From positions 62,001-126,000 of the forward strand of contig JAQGDQ010000160.1 of assembly GCA_030141605.1 (NCBI GenBank): 64,000 nucleotides of DNA, given 5' to 3'. The notes beneath the pieces are model-generated. The model was not told where the DNA came from. It saw nothing but the letters and a program-made list of their open reading frames with translations, and did not search any database. Positions 15,201 through 27,700 of this stretch are shown in pieces. This DNA comes from Tubiluchus corallicola (taxonomy: Eukaryota; Priapulida; Priapulimorpha; Priapulimorphida; Tubiluchidae). The position numbers were made by a program, and so were the translations under genes. Every line of letters begins with the position of its first letter. Positions within the stretch are counted from its first letter, which is position 1.

Positions 15201-16135
15201 GCTAAGTGTTCTGTGCTTCGTGTCAGACCCAAGCATAATTTCAGATACAAACTTTGTGGGTCCGAAATTAATCAGCCAACTGAAGTGAAAGATTTAGGCG
15301 TATGGATTTCGAAGGACTTAAAATGGAATAAGCATATAACTAGGATTGAGAAATCAGTAAATGGAGTCATAGGTTTAATCAAATGGGCTGTTCTGTCACT
15401 GTCATTTAAAGTTATAGTCCATCTTTATAAAACATTGACCAAAGCTTGAGTATGCAGCAGTTGTCTGGTCACCGCAGTACACCACCATAGTTAACCAGCT
15501 TCAACAGATTCAGAGACATTGCCTTCGAATTATGACTGATGGACAAGCTGAAGACATTAAACGTGTGTATCAGAGACGCAAAACTATAGATCTCGTCCAT
15601 TGCTTCAAAATTTTGAACGAGTTGACCATTTTTAGTAAAGATGACTTCTTCGTCCCGACTCATCGCCACTATGATCTACGTGAACATTCGATGAAACTGT
15701 TCCAATCCCTGCTGGAATGCCTTGCCAGATGATGTGATTAGTGCCCCAAATGCTTTCAAAAGCAAATTGAGGGCTTAGCGTCAATGTCATGTGACCAGTT
15801 GAGTTATTAAGATTGAAAGGTAAATTTAACTTAAAACTAAAAGTAAACTAAGAATAAGATAAATTTGAAATTACACATAAGGAGAAAATTACTGATCTCA
15901 AACGTGAAAAGTTGTTTGTCTAATAGTTAGTCGTTTCGGTAATTCCATTTGGTAGTTTTTCTTTAGTATAAATAATAATGCTGTAATAATTATATCAGTC
16001 ACAACAGCGAATCATTACTCTACCGTTGACAAACGAAGCGATATGGGCTTACCAATTTGCCGGCTTATTATCACTAACAACGTCCTGCCACGCAGCAAGA
16101 AGTGAAGCTTTGTTTTTCTTTAAATCCACCGACAT
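1554..16135 (-). CDS. DBNL: Drebrin-like protein (DBNL/ABP1/HIP-55), 573 aa, 14 coding exons
   Basis: Actin-binding adaptor that links F-actin to endocytosis through an SH3 domain. Coding exons, 5' to 3': 16053-16135, 13769-13824, 11990-12102, 9951-10025, 9457-9594, 9009-9086, 8581-8667, 7902-8021, 7032-7112, 5797-5943, 4505-4841, 3995-4128, 3439-3571, 1554-1693; 1722 nt, all phases consistent. Residues 1-~130 form an ADF-H domain ([27 protein letters not shown]). Residues ~160-285 are a charged coiled coil rich in E, K, R and Q. Residues 327-438 are Pro/Ser-rich with imperfect REPSPPR repeats. An acidic stretch follows with a YDIP motif near residue 510. The C-terminal SH3 (518-573) shows ALYDY, GWWRG and [10 protein letters not shown]. 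Human DBNL has about 430 aa; the extra length is in the coiled-coil and proline regions. Exon 10 has two in-frame donors 6 nt apart; I chose GTGCGT. Family assignment is very secure; the start rests on homology to the ADF-H N terminus. Confidence 0.95.
6400..6504 (+). repeat. Possible LINE 3' tail with short tandem units
   Basis: An AT-rich stretch with AATAAA-like sequence ends in two to three copies of a 7-bp unit (CATAGTT) at about 6484-6503. Short tandem tails of this sort terminate several LINE families. No reverse transcriptase is visible upstream, so this may be a strongly 5'-truncated copy. It lies in DBNL intron 9. Confidence 0.25.
7215..7770 (+). repeat. Dispersed repeat, uninterrupted copy (DBNL intron 8)
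   Basis: About 550 bp that align, with many substitutions and small indels, to 39465-42020. Shared anchors include GATGATTTTTCA near the start, TTTAAGTTTAAAATTCAAAT, ACACCTCTGAACT, and CTGTGGTAATAATTCTTT followed by TAAGTCAT. The other copy is split by an inserted transposon between the last two anchors, while this copy reads straight through. No terminal inverted repeats or coding potential were recognised, so the repeat class is unknown. Confidence 0.7.
10849..11481. mobile_element. hAT-type nonautonomous element (MITE), 633 bp, in DBNL intron 3
   Basis: The ends form imperfect terminal inverted repeats: CAGGGCTGGATTAA on the left, CAGGGCCAGATTAA when the right end is read inward. The flanking 8-mers, ACTTCTAC at 10841-10848 and ACCTACAC at 11482-11489, match at 5 of 8 positions, as expected of an old 8-bp target duplication. 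CAGGG termini and 8-bp duplications are typical of hAT elements. There is no transposase reading frame. Both ends also carry a direct motif, GTGCTTAGGG(T/C)ACCAA. Confidence 0.65.
12172..12234. repeat. (TA)n microsatellite
   Basis: Pure alternating TA from about 12172 to 12215, a GCAAA-type interruption, then a second short TA run. It lies in DBNL intron 2 just upstream (minus strand) of the exon at 11990-12102. Confidence 0.95.
14369..14550. repeat. Near-perfect 70-bp inverted repeat (hairpin, MITE-like)
   Basis: Arms at 14369-14438 and 14482-14550 are inverted copies with only a few mismatches around a ~43-bp loop. The outer ends read ATTTGACCAAC and its complement, with no clear target duplication. 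It could be a foldback MITE. It lies in DBNL intron 1, about 200 bp upstream of a LINE fragment in the opposite orientation to DBNL. Confidence 0.8.
14751..15780 (+). pseudogene. Decayed LINE reverse transcriptase fragment (Jockey/CR1 group)
   Basis: Translation from 14751 to 15449 shows fingers/palm landmarks of a non-LTR reverse transcriptase: [18 protein letters not shown], a SGIPQGT block, a LIYVDDL segment and CVDDVKIY where the catalytic xADD motif belongs. [14 protein letters not shown] and the thumb follow. The frame breaks near 15449 and again near 15715, where [15 protein letters not shown] (normal C-terminal sequence) appears in another frame. Endonuclease and 5' parts are missing. 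It lies antisense in DBNL intron 1 and is dead. Exact clade is uncertain. Confidence 0.85.
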
Positions 16136-16152
16136 TCTGAAGTAAGTAAATC
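16136..16152 (-). promoter_or_regulatory. Possible 5'UTR splice acceptor just before the DBNL start codon
   Basis: Reading the minus strand, a branch-point-like GCTAAC is followed by a pyrimidine-rich stretch ending in TTCAG one base before the DBNL ATG. This is what a 3' splice site looks like, so the transcript may begin in an unseen noncoding exon further upstream (above 16.15 kb). Inference only; I did not find the matching donor with confidence. Confidence 0.35.
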
Positions 16153-18780
16153 GTTAGCACGGGTATCAACTTTTCATAATAAAGCGTGAAGCACATACAA
16201 AATTTTGACAACTTTTTATAGGTCAGTGAGTCAGCGCGCTAGCAATATACGCTATCGTACCATAAAAACAAATGTGTCAATTTAGTTTATTCGCATTTAT
16301 TTACCACTTCAGCCCGAGAAAGCCAACGCCAATTTATCCAAAGAATGTAATATTCGTATTATCTGCCGTGCCTAAACCCAATCTCTGATCTTACAGCTAT
16401 TGCTCAAGCATTTGTACATCAGCACAGATGCGACGGGAAGAGTAGACCAGAGCAGTAGCCAAACTAGCCATGTGTTAAACTATGTAGAGTGAACTTGCTG
16501 TGACCAGAAGTTGTAATTGCAAATTACAGAAGATTGCAGTTCTTGTTTCTTTTACAATCACACTACCCTGCTGTGATTGTGTTGACAGAAAATTTGCCAG
16601 TGATCAAGTTCACATTTACAGTTTTTGTTCATAGCTCACTATTACTAATTATAATTATAACTATTATAAAACAAACATAAAGAATGATATGAAAAAATGT
16701 CTGTCTATTTTTCTTTGCAACTAAGTCAACGTCGCAAGTAAAGGAAAACGAGTGATTGTCAAGGTCTGTCTATCCCATCATGATCATAGGGATTTTGTTG
16801 CTCAGGGTTTGAGACTAATATACAGTGGCGGCTCGCAGCTAAAATTAGTGGGGGTGCTGCTTCAGAAAATTTTTAGCCATTGTTTTAATACTGATTAAAA
16901 CGTAACAAACTTATGTAATTTTAATGATCTAGTTATATTTGAAGATCAGGTGTCAAACGGCGTCTTTTCTTAACTGCAACTTTCGCGTGGAGATACAATT
17001 GTGACAAATTAAGCTGTTGTAGTTCACTTACAGTCACAGAACTTATTTCTTGGGGATGCAAGGTGTCCATTATTAAATGATTTAAGCGCACACGCTAAGT
17101 TTGCATTTTATTGCATCCAAGAATATGACGGTACATGGCAATTGTTACTGTGTTCGAGACAGTACTTTTCTGCCTAGCAAACGTTGTTCCTTATGAGTAG
17201 AGCCTAATATATACTTTAACAATTATTTTACGAGCATTACTAATCACGTACAACACTGATACAATGGAATTCAACTGCATCAAAACTGCTTTTGGGGTAA
17301 TTGTAGTTCAAGTTTGGCAGACTAAATTTAACAGGATTGTAATTTATATTATCTGCAATTTGTCACTACTGTTCTAGTTTAATTGTAAATATAACAGTTA
17401 TAACACAATATAAAATCATCATAGTTAAAGTTTCTTTAATATACCAAAAATGTTGGATCACAAGCATAATTATTTACACACCAGCAAAAATAATAATTTA
17501 TCTAGGCCCTTACATTAATCAATGACATTGCATAGGCAAAAACTGGGATCAGATACAAAAAAGTAGAAAATTATAACTTATCGTCAAGATCAGAAGGGCT
17601 ATGTAATAACACTCAAACTGGAGATAATCTGTAGGTGTAATAATAATAAGTATTATAACATAGGCCACAGGTTCACAATTACCAGAAAAAACTAAAATCT
17701 TAAAAATAAAACCAATTTGTGAAGTCATTTATTACTGCAAATAACAAATGACAGCAACTGACTACTAATTTTAAAATACAATAATAATATTTTGAATCAG
17801 AAGATATAAAGTATGACTAAATTGTGACTCTCCAAAATTAGATTATTGATAATTATCATTTAATTTTAAAACCATATGAGCTCTTATTGTATTGTACACA
17901 TATGTGTTTTCGTTTTTTACTGCAGTAATTACAGCATTGCCACTCCATGACAAAAGCACAATCCAAATTTGCACGCCCTTTTAGCAAATATGGAATATCT
18001 TTTTGATGAAACATCTTTAAAGATTTCAGAACTCCTAAGTGAAGATCAATTTTAAAGAAACTGCACAAATAACTAGGAAAACAATCAGCAATCGGACAGA
18101 ACATAAACAAAAGTAAATGACGAAAATATCATTACAGGAATGCTACTGCTATAGTCCAATTTAAAAACAAATGCGTAGTTCAACTTATCTGTAAACTTGG
18201 CAGACGTATAATTCTTTCACATATAGATTTTGCAATTCATTTTTACAAGCCAAAAAGCAAAGCATACACAGTACACTGCAATCAGCTATAAAAATGCTAC
18301 CAAATTTCAGAAAGTAAATAAAATAATAAGCCATCAAGCAGTAATAGCCTAGGGAAAATGTAATCATCCTTAGACAGACATCAAATATTTCACAATAGGC
18401 CATAATGATTAAAGTAAAACAAACATTCCACAAAAAAAGATTCCAACAGATATGTTTTTACAAGCTATTGCAGTTGAAAAAAGGAAATGACAGTCACAAA
18501 AATAGTTGATCAAGTAAGACCCTAATCGATAATCATGCAAAGTAAATTTCTTGAGTAGATATACAGATGTACCATAAGCACGGAATGCTGCCAAATCAAA
18601 AGTAACTATCTAGACATACGAAATGCTGATAAACTTGTCAATGTTATCAAAATCAGAGCATTATAAAACCTTAAAAAGAAATCTCTTTCTAAGTGCAAAA
18701 AAGCAATGATGTTCAACCTGATCTTCCCTTCTATAAATAGCTTCACTGACGAATGTTCCTTTTCCACCACACCTGATGTA
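16153..18780. other. Intergenic region: DBNL 5' flank and UBFD1 3'UTR
   Basis: No convincing exon on either strand. Short open frames at 17.9-18.6 kb lack family similarity. Minus-strand AATAAA at 17728-17733 could end UBFD1, about 1 kb past its stop. A motif resembling a transposon end, CAGTGGCGGCTCG, sits at about 16825, but I found no matching opposite terminus. Confidence 0.4.
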
Positions 18781-21700
18781 TCAAAAATATTGCCACTTGC
18801 CCATAATAGTGTCTTTTACTGCTTCTGCGTACTGTGATGGAAACCAGTAGATCCAATACCGCGAAGCTTCTGTGGGCCCAAGCTGGATACCCTGCACAAA
18901 ATAATGATAATTTTGTCCAAACATGATCATGATAATAGTTATAATACACTCCTTTTAACCTAGTATACTGTTAAAAGTCGATAATGTTAAAAAAATGGAT
19001 CTGAAATGAAATTTATTAACAGCAATTTTGTTAAACATGCAAAAACACTGCTATCTGTTTCCTCATTATGGTACAAAAAGAATGTACCTGTAAAAAATAG
19101 CATTGAAATTTAAAAGAATAAAGTTTATCGTGTGTATTTGCATTTAACTCGAACTTTACAAAAAAAATAATTTCACACAGTGGAAACTGTTGATACCTGC
19201 ATGAATTTTTAGTCAAGGCGCAAAAAAACTCAAACTGAAATATTTTTAAGATACATTTTAAATGCATTTCATAAATATTGAGAACTAACTATTAAGATTA
19301 ATGTCGACAAAGAGGAATTACAAAAAAATCAAAATATAAATACATGTGAATTCCATCGAAAACATTGCATTTTACACAATGTGTATAGAACTGTAATGTT
19401 GTTAGAAATTTGTAGGATCAGCACTTTACCTACCAAAATTTGATATTCTTCATGACCTTCTATAGGCTCACTAACTACCTGTTTTATTGAATTCATTGGT
19501 ACTTTTTCAGTTCGCTCTGAAACAGAAAAACCATACCATCAAAGTCTATCTCATTGCAAGCAAAAGCACAAGACTATGAAGCAAAAGATGCGCTAATTCT
19601 TGATAGTACTGTATTAACTTTTGTAGAAAGTAATTTAAATAGCACATTAAATAATATTCACCAGTATATTATACACTCAACATTACAAAAGAACCAAAAC
19701 ATTGGTACCACTTTAAAAAGAATAACTGGCTTTTTACCATGCATTTTACTAGCTTGAAAATTTGTGGTTTGTTAAATGAATCGCACAGTTTCACATCCCA
19801 GTAGACTGTGTAGGAATTCACTACAATGACTCAAAAAATAAGAAAGAAAGTCTGACAGTCACATTCATATACACGTAAATTACACATAAGTATGTTTGCT
19901 GCATGTTTCATTATCAAAGATAGTCACTCATTATCAAGTCAACTAAAGCTTTAAACTTGTAAGTTTCACAGATAGAAGCTAATGTACTGTAACATTACCA
20001 CACTGCTAAATTTCAATTTTGTAGGACACTTACTTAACATTATTGTAGTTTAATTTTTTTCTGCACCACCCAATCTATACAAAGAGTTGGTACACTCAAA
20101 ACAATATCACTTAAATATTTGACCCAGAACAACTATAAGAAAATTTACTCTAAAAAGTATTTTTTATATGATGACATGTAAAAGTAAAATGTCAGAATGG
20201 ATTTCTGTTAAGACAGTAATGCTAATAAAATGTGCGCTGTGTGTCTCTGTACCTTTTGTTCCAATCCATAACTGATCTGTTTCTAATTTGAAAGTTAGTC
20301 GCACTTTACCTCCTGTTTTGTTCACTCCATACACTGGCACTGGTGGGAGACTTTCCTATTTAAAAGAGCAATATGAATAATGTGATAAAGTTAACAAACA
20401 ACAAGAATAAGCAACATGGCTAATGCCTGCTCATATGCAATGACAACCATTTAAGTTTACATGGCAGTCTAGCTAAGCAATTTACTTATCTGGTTGTAAA
20501 AGGTGCTGTCTTGAATAAGCATTACACCTTCAAAAACTGCTAGTAAAATTGTGACATAATCACCTCAGTTAGTTAAGAAAGTTCTTGTAAAGACACTACA
20601 AGTCAAATTCAATAAATAAAAACAAATAATCCAAAAGTATTACCCATAGTGGGGAGATCTTGCGAACGTATTTTTAATGGTCATGTGTCATGACAAAACC
20701 GTGATGCAAACTCTACCTTCAGTTTATACCTTAAAATTTGGATTTCATGAGCTAACGCATGCATTACAAATAGTTCCTACTTTCTATTTTTTCAAATTTT
20801 TCAAGTTTCACTTTAAGTTTGGTAGGCTTATCACTGTATAAAATGAAATAATCAGTAACACTTTAATAATTATTAATAGTACATTTAATAGACTGTATTA
20901 ATGAAGAGAATTTCTAAAATGAATAATATGTAAATGTTGTAATGAAACTAGTTAAGTATTTTCTTTATCTGTGACCATTTTTTGTTATTTTTCTGTTATT
21001 TTCTGCTCATGGCAAGTCTGTTTTGAAAAATTTAATGTCACTGGCTAATTTTTTTAACTGAAGCTTCTCACAATTTTAAATTTTATTTGGAAAAAAATTA
21101 GCGCAAGACATACTGTATGAAAACTCACAGAAGCCCAAGCTTAAGACTGACCAGGGCCAGGATGATAGTACTGTTAAAGTGTCCACACACATCATTTGTT
21201 AAATATACTGGCAGATTGGAAGTATATTTTCATGCATTTCAGCACACTTTACTAACAGAACTGAATAAGAACTGAATATAAACTTAAACTCAAACAACAC
21301 ACATTCTTATGAAAAACATATCAGAAAATATTGTGCAAACAAAAATATTAAAATTAGTTAACTGATTAGTTGTTATTACCTTACAATTCTTAATTCCAAC
21401 CATTAAATCATCTGGTTTTCCTTTGTCTAAGACTTTTTTATGTATTTTTTGATTACATAATAATTCCTTTTTAGATGACTCTGAAAAATGAAAATATACA
21501 CATGCAAATTATTATAGCTGTACAAATTTACAAGTATATTATTTACTGAAAGACTGATTTTTAGATCTCCCAAACACTCACTTTGCAATTAGCATATCTG
21601 ACACCGTAATATTGTCAGCTAGCCGCACAACACAACTAAACAGATCTTAACAGAGCAACAACATTCTATTATGGCTGATTTTTCTCCCAAAAAATTTCAA

Positions 21701-24700
21701 ATGTGACATTCACCCACATCAGGTCATGTCACTATTTTGGCAACAGGTAAAACGTAAAATCAATACCAGAACAACAGCAAATCAGTATAGAATATAAGAA
21801 GTTTATTTTACAATATACATAACCAATACAACAATACATTAATAATAATAATAATAATACAATAATTATTCATGCATCAAGAATAATATTATGATGGCTA
21901 ATAAAAACCTATTTTCAACATATATAAAAAGGAACATTGGATGGTTTTTTTCCTGCTTTTGTGTGTTTTTGTAAACACCATCATAAATGCAGTGTGGCAA
22001 ACTTCAAACCATTACTAGTAGGGGCAGGACCAAGATCTAGTTCTTTAGCAAGTGTAAAAATCTGGGAAATATTGCTGGCAAATACCCACGCTTGTATCAT
22101 TGTAAAAAGCATACATTCTCCCTGTAAAGTAAAAAGAAGCAGCTAGGCAGTATGGCGAACAAAACATATTTTCGGGCAGTCCCTCACTATTTATTAGCCA
22201 GGCCCAATATTGTGTGTGCGTGCATGTGTGTGTGGCACATATTAAAAACATATTTATTTTCTTGGAGGACTTCAGCTGGACCTCCTTAAATATATCAAAA
22301 ATTTTCATGACAGTTTTTCCAATGTTTACTCTATCAAATTTACTCTAACTCATTATTACTCTATGCCCTTAATTTGGCATTGTTGGCAATGTTGGCATTG
22401 ACTCCAATTGAAACTGAGTTATTTTATTTTTTTCAACTTGTATATTAGCATCTAACAGAAAGTTCTTAAGATACAAATGAGGTGCACAACACAGAGTTTA
22501 TGTACATATCAGCAATGCTTTTAAAGAAATATAATCAGAGTTACAATTACAGATTTCAAATATGAGTGTTTTTAACATAAACAACTTAATTTGTAATAAC
22601 TATGAACTGTTTCAAACAGAGTATTAACTATGTTAACAGTTATTGGAGATAATTAACAACACAAAGATAGGCACCATAATCCAGTAGAGCAAAATCTATT
22701 ATCAAAGAAAAAATGCTGGTAAAAAATGCAAAGAATTTGCATTATAATTGCAAAATAGCTAAAATTCCTAGACTTTAGTTCAAGGCTTTTTAGCAGCAAA
22801 GTCAGGCAGTGAAACCAAAACTGCTGAAAATATTGTAAGAGTATAGCAAATAAACTTCAAGTACTTATAATACAAAACAGTGTACAGATTTCAAAGTCGC
22901 TGGTAAATTACATCTCAAAAATAGCAATGAGTTCGACCCAAACTTGGGTAGCTTATAATACCAGACTGCCAAATTTTAGCAAAACAGTTGAGTTGATAAT
23001 TTTGATTGGGTTGTTCAGGGTCAAAGATCAATTTCAACTCAAAATGTAAGGAGTTGGGCAATCAAACTCATGCAACTTCAGGAAACAAATATCAGTGGAA
23101 GAGTCATTAATCTCGAATGGGTGCTTGAAGGTCAAGGTGAAAAACTGTGAGCTGAGCTACCAATTTTTTGTAAGTTACATTACCAGACAGAACATACTAA
23201 TGAGGTATTTTGTGATGCTAAATGATTGACTTGAATTAGCTAGAGAAAAACACAAGCCAAGTCAGTGAAGACATAACTGTAAGTCCAAAAAACAAGATAA
23301 AGAATGAATGCAGGCATAATCTGATCAGACAACACTAAAGTGTAGGTACACTGTGATTTATAACAACCTTGATTTTGCAACTGAAAAATTCCTAAATAAT
23401 AGTTGACTTTAGTTTGTATAATCACAGACTGCAAAAAGTTTAGATCTGGTGATGCTTATAAATTTTAAGCAAATTTTAATAAACTTTTAGGCCAGCACAT
23501 TTCTTTGCATGGCAAAACCCTTTGTCTAGACCAGTCTAGTACCTAGATGAAAAATAACTAACGTGATTGACTGCTTTGACTGAGTGTATTAGCACAAGGA
23601 ATTACAAAAAATTGGACAAATAATTTGCTTAAGTTATAAAGTAACTACTTATTTATAATTTGACAGCTAATTGTACAGCTAATTAATAATCTAGCATATC
23701 AAAAATAATAGACAAACTACATGAAGAATACAAATGCACTGAAACCTTGAGCTTAAACATGCACTAGTTTTTGAAAGCCCTAAATTGTCAGAAAAATTTT
23801 CTTTAATTAGTATTAAACTGTTGTACATGTCTTTTCATATCATTAACAGTTCTATTTATGTTTCTTTGACTTCTAAACATGTTTTATGTAAAAGCATTAA
23901 TCCACCTATTATCATTTCAGTAATTACATATACAAACACGACAAAATTACAAAAAATACTCAAAAAAGCTGTCAAAATTTAATGTACTTAGTATCTTAAT
24001 ACATTAGTAGTAAACCAAAATAATATAACAATAACTTATACAGCAAAACAATATTAATACAAATATTATTAACAATTAATTAAAAACAAAGAAATGCCTG
24101 AGGTTTTAAAAGTAATAGTGAACAAATTAAAAAGATACTGGAATTGAGTTTGCAAAAGTTAAATTACTATACTGCAACTTCATATCCTCACTTGATATAC
24201 CCTACAGGAGAATGCCTAGTAACCATTTTAGCCATAATAACCACCTCTAGCATAACCAGGGTCATAATTAACGAAACCTCCCGGGAAATCACTTCCAGGA
24301 TAAGAAGGAAAGCCTCTGCCATACCCACAGTAGCCTCCAACACCAGTGTAGCTTTTCCAACCATAAATGCTTCCATAACGACCATAGCATCCATGGCCCA
24401 AACCTCCATAAGGCGTTCCACCATAACCAACAGCACTCCAGTACACATCCACATAAGGACGACTACCAATGTTAGATGCATAACGGTTAACATTCCAAGA
24501 CTGAGATAAACTCAATATCTACAAGTAAAAAATACCAATAATTACAATAATGGCACTTTTTATATTATCTGGTAAGAGTGTGTAAAATACCATATAGAGT
24601 TACATGTATGAAACAGTGCATGCTGCTGAAAAGTGCCACGAAATTCAGCAAGCCGACTCTAGCTTGATTATAAATATAGTATGCCAACTGATGGTTTTTT

Positions 24701-27700
24701 TATTTCTGTAAGTTTTGACTTATAAATCATTTCTGACCTCAACAGAATTAGTACTATATCATCTCATCATGTACTTTAGTATATTTTGAATTAGAGCAAA
24801 TTATTTGCATTGTACATGTATTTGTTTTTAACCCTCTGCTAATACACTGTGAACAATAATAACAATAAAAATGCATGCTACTGAAAAAAGAAGCATGCTA
24901 TAGCAAAATGTAGATCATCTGAGACAATAAATAAATTACCATTAGTTTGATCTTTGATGCATGGGATGTAGTCCAGAGAAATTTTCAGATTACATTTAAG
25001 CATATTGCTAAACTTATCCTATCCAAAGATCATGAATATGCTCAAGAAATAAATCAATAAGGAATAATTAACAGACATAATCACTAGATCCGTATTTAAT
25101 AAGAGCCACAAATTTTTCTTGAGATTTATACCATATTCACACAGACATGTTAAGAGGAATACCTCACCTAGCCAAACAAGTGGATACAAAGTATAAAGAC
25201 GTGATTTATTAAAAAACATTGAGCACCCAGGACATAAATTATACTTTTACATCTCCATGAAACTTAATAATTTGCATTTATTTCATGCTCTTGAGGAAAA
25301 CATACTTACCGAAATTAGAAGCAAAAATACAAAATGAAGATTAGGAGCCATCATGAATTGAAAGACCTGCAAAAATGAAAATACTTTAAACATGTATATA
25401 TGTAATGATTTAGAATTTGGTATGATACAATAAAAACATGCAATTACGACGAAACATCGTTTCTAGCATATAAATGTAGGCCCTAGCTATTTTACAATGG
25501 AAACATTTATGATTTGGTTTTCTTGGAAAAAAGAACCTACATAAAGCTAAAAATTAAATAGCAGACATTTTATAAAAAATATAAATGGATGCTCAGCATA
25601 AAAATTTATTGCGCGGGTTTCCAATACGTATAGCTTAGCTAAGTATTTATGATTTTATGACACAAAATAAACAAATAAACATAAAATTCTTACCTGCACT
25701 GAACTCGTCAACCACAAATATCAAACAACTGTTTTCTGTGACAAAACTAGCTTATAAAACTCTCAGATAGAAAGGAAGACACTTATTAATTAAAGGAGTT
25801 GAAGCATGACGTACATCAGGTGTTGTCCTGAATTTCAATTGATCAAATCTTTATTGCATTCAAGGTCTTTGATCAAATGACAAAAATGTTGGAGCTGTTT
25901 ACTAGTTTACCTTGACCAATATTTTAACTTGAAAGTTTTGAAACGGTCACACAGAATGCTGTCAGCAATAAAATAATGAAACATGTAACTGTACTTTTAT
26001 GCGACGACTGCTAACAGCATACCAGTGAAAGGAAATTCAGGGAACAAATTTCCGCACCAATCATAAACAACAAACAAAAAGGCTGATTAACTCAGAAGAA
26101 GGCTTTTATTATTAATCTCTACATTTTGGTTTATAATGATGCCTCGAATAGTATCTTTACAACACATCAACAATATATCACCATTTTGTGACATGAATTA
26201 TAAGTAAGTCGATTCACATTGTACCTTCTTTGGTACTGATTGATAGGACTAACGGCTAATTAACCTTGACTTCAAGGTTGTCTTGCACACTTGCTTCACT
26301 TTCTATACACAAGAAAAGTATTTTACAATTTAACTTGCTGTTTGCATTATTTACGAGATTGTTCTGGTTTGTTCTATTTTCATTTTTCTGGTAAAAACTG
26401 ATTACATAATTAGCAGCTGGAGTGTAAGAGCAATGTAATCATCATTAACTTGGATAAGATCTTAAAAATTTAGGATCGTCCAAGCCAAATGCAAAAATGG
26501 CACGTATAACCCAAATATAGATACGTACTTTATCAGTTAAGCTTTACTCGGTGAAGAGTGGCCGGAATACAGTGGTTAACACAAAGCTGATGACATAGTT
26601 GATATAATGGTAACATCTTTTACAAAGAACTTATAAGAGCTAGCAGAATATATGAAGGGTAGTTATTTGGTAATTTTTTTTGAAATTTTCATTTAATTTA
26701 GACCTTGAAATTTCTACGGCATCATATTTTTTATAGACTATTTACTATAACTTATAGTATTTAACTTATACGCTTTTTAACTATAGTGCAAATACTGAAT
26801 TACTCAACTATTCTCTAATTGTATAACTAATTAATACAAACTTTATGAAACAAGCCTTGGCAACAAGTTTCATTATCCTTGACTAAGAAATTCTAATTGC
26901 TTCACAGGTGATTTAGCATAAGATGGAAACAACAGAAACAAAAATTAAAGCCTAACAATAATCAATAAGTAGAAACAGATGTCTTAGTCAGAATTTTATC
27001 TATAGATTCTGGTTTTCTATTCGTCCAATAAAAATATTATCGAGTTTAAAAGTTAATTAAACCTGCAAGTAGATTTCTAAATTCTACACACAGCATCATC
27101 ACAGTTACTATAATTTAATTGTCTAGGTGTGGGGTTGCATAAGAAAATGCGGTAAAAACAGCTAAAAAAGCAGTAAGGAGGAGCTACACAGCTAACAAAA
27201 CTAAACAGCCTCCGATGTATCTTTCAGAAAAATAAAGCAGGAATAAAGAACAGCACATATCCGTTATAATGAACCATTGAGAGTTATCTTTCTATTCAAC
27301 TAAATGCTAGCATCTCTATAAAAACATATTTACAGTGCATTTGCAGTTGAAATATGCTATACTACACATTTAACTGATCAGATTTCATGGGTGCATTGTT
27401 TTCTATGCATAGATTATAGCATGATTAAAAGTAGAAGTGGTGCTTCTTGTGAATGACTGTCACCTCTACACTCTACTACATTTATCAGGTAACATTTGTT
27501 TCACTATGAAACCTTGAATGCAAATGATCTGCACACTAGTAGTGTGCAAATTGTGCCTGCAACTACCGAATTTTGACAAAATTAACAAAATATCAAAACA
27601 ATCTACAGCATTGTAAACCAATGAGTAATACAGTGCCAAATTTTGGTTATTAATGCAAATAACAAGATTTATCTTGTAAAAGATGAAATAAATGTACCAC

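Noticed and set aside
16822-16865. CAGTGGCGGCTCG, a motif resembling a transposon terminus
   Set aside because: No matching inverted terminus was found in the following 2 kb, so no element could be bounded.
24144-24509. Ser/Thr/Ile-rich plus-strand and Met/Val-rich minus-strand frames over the 111-aa gene
   Set aside because: Shadows of the Gly-rich coding exon, with no splice or signal features of their own.
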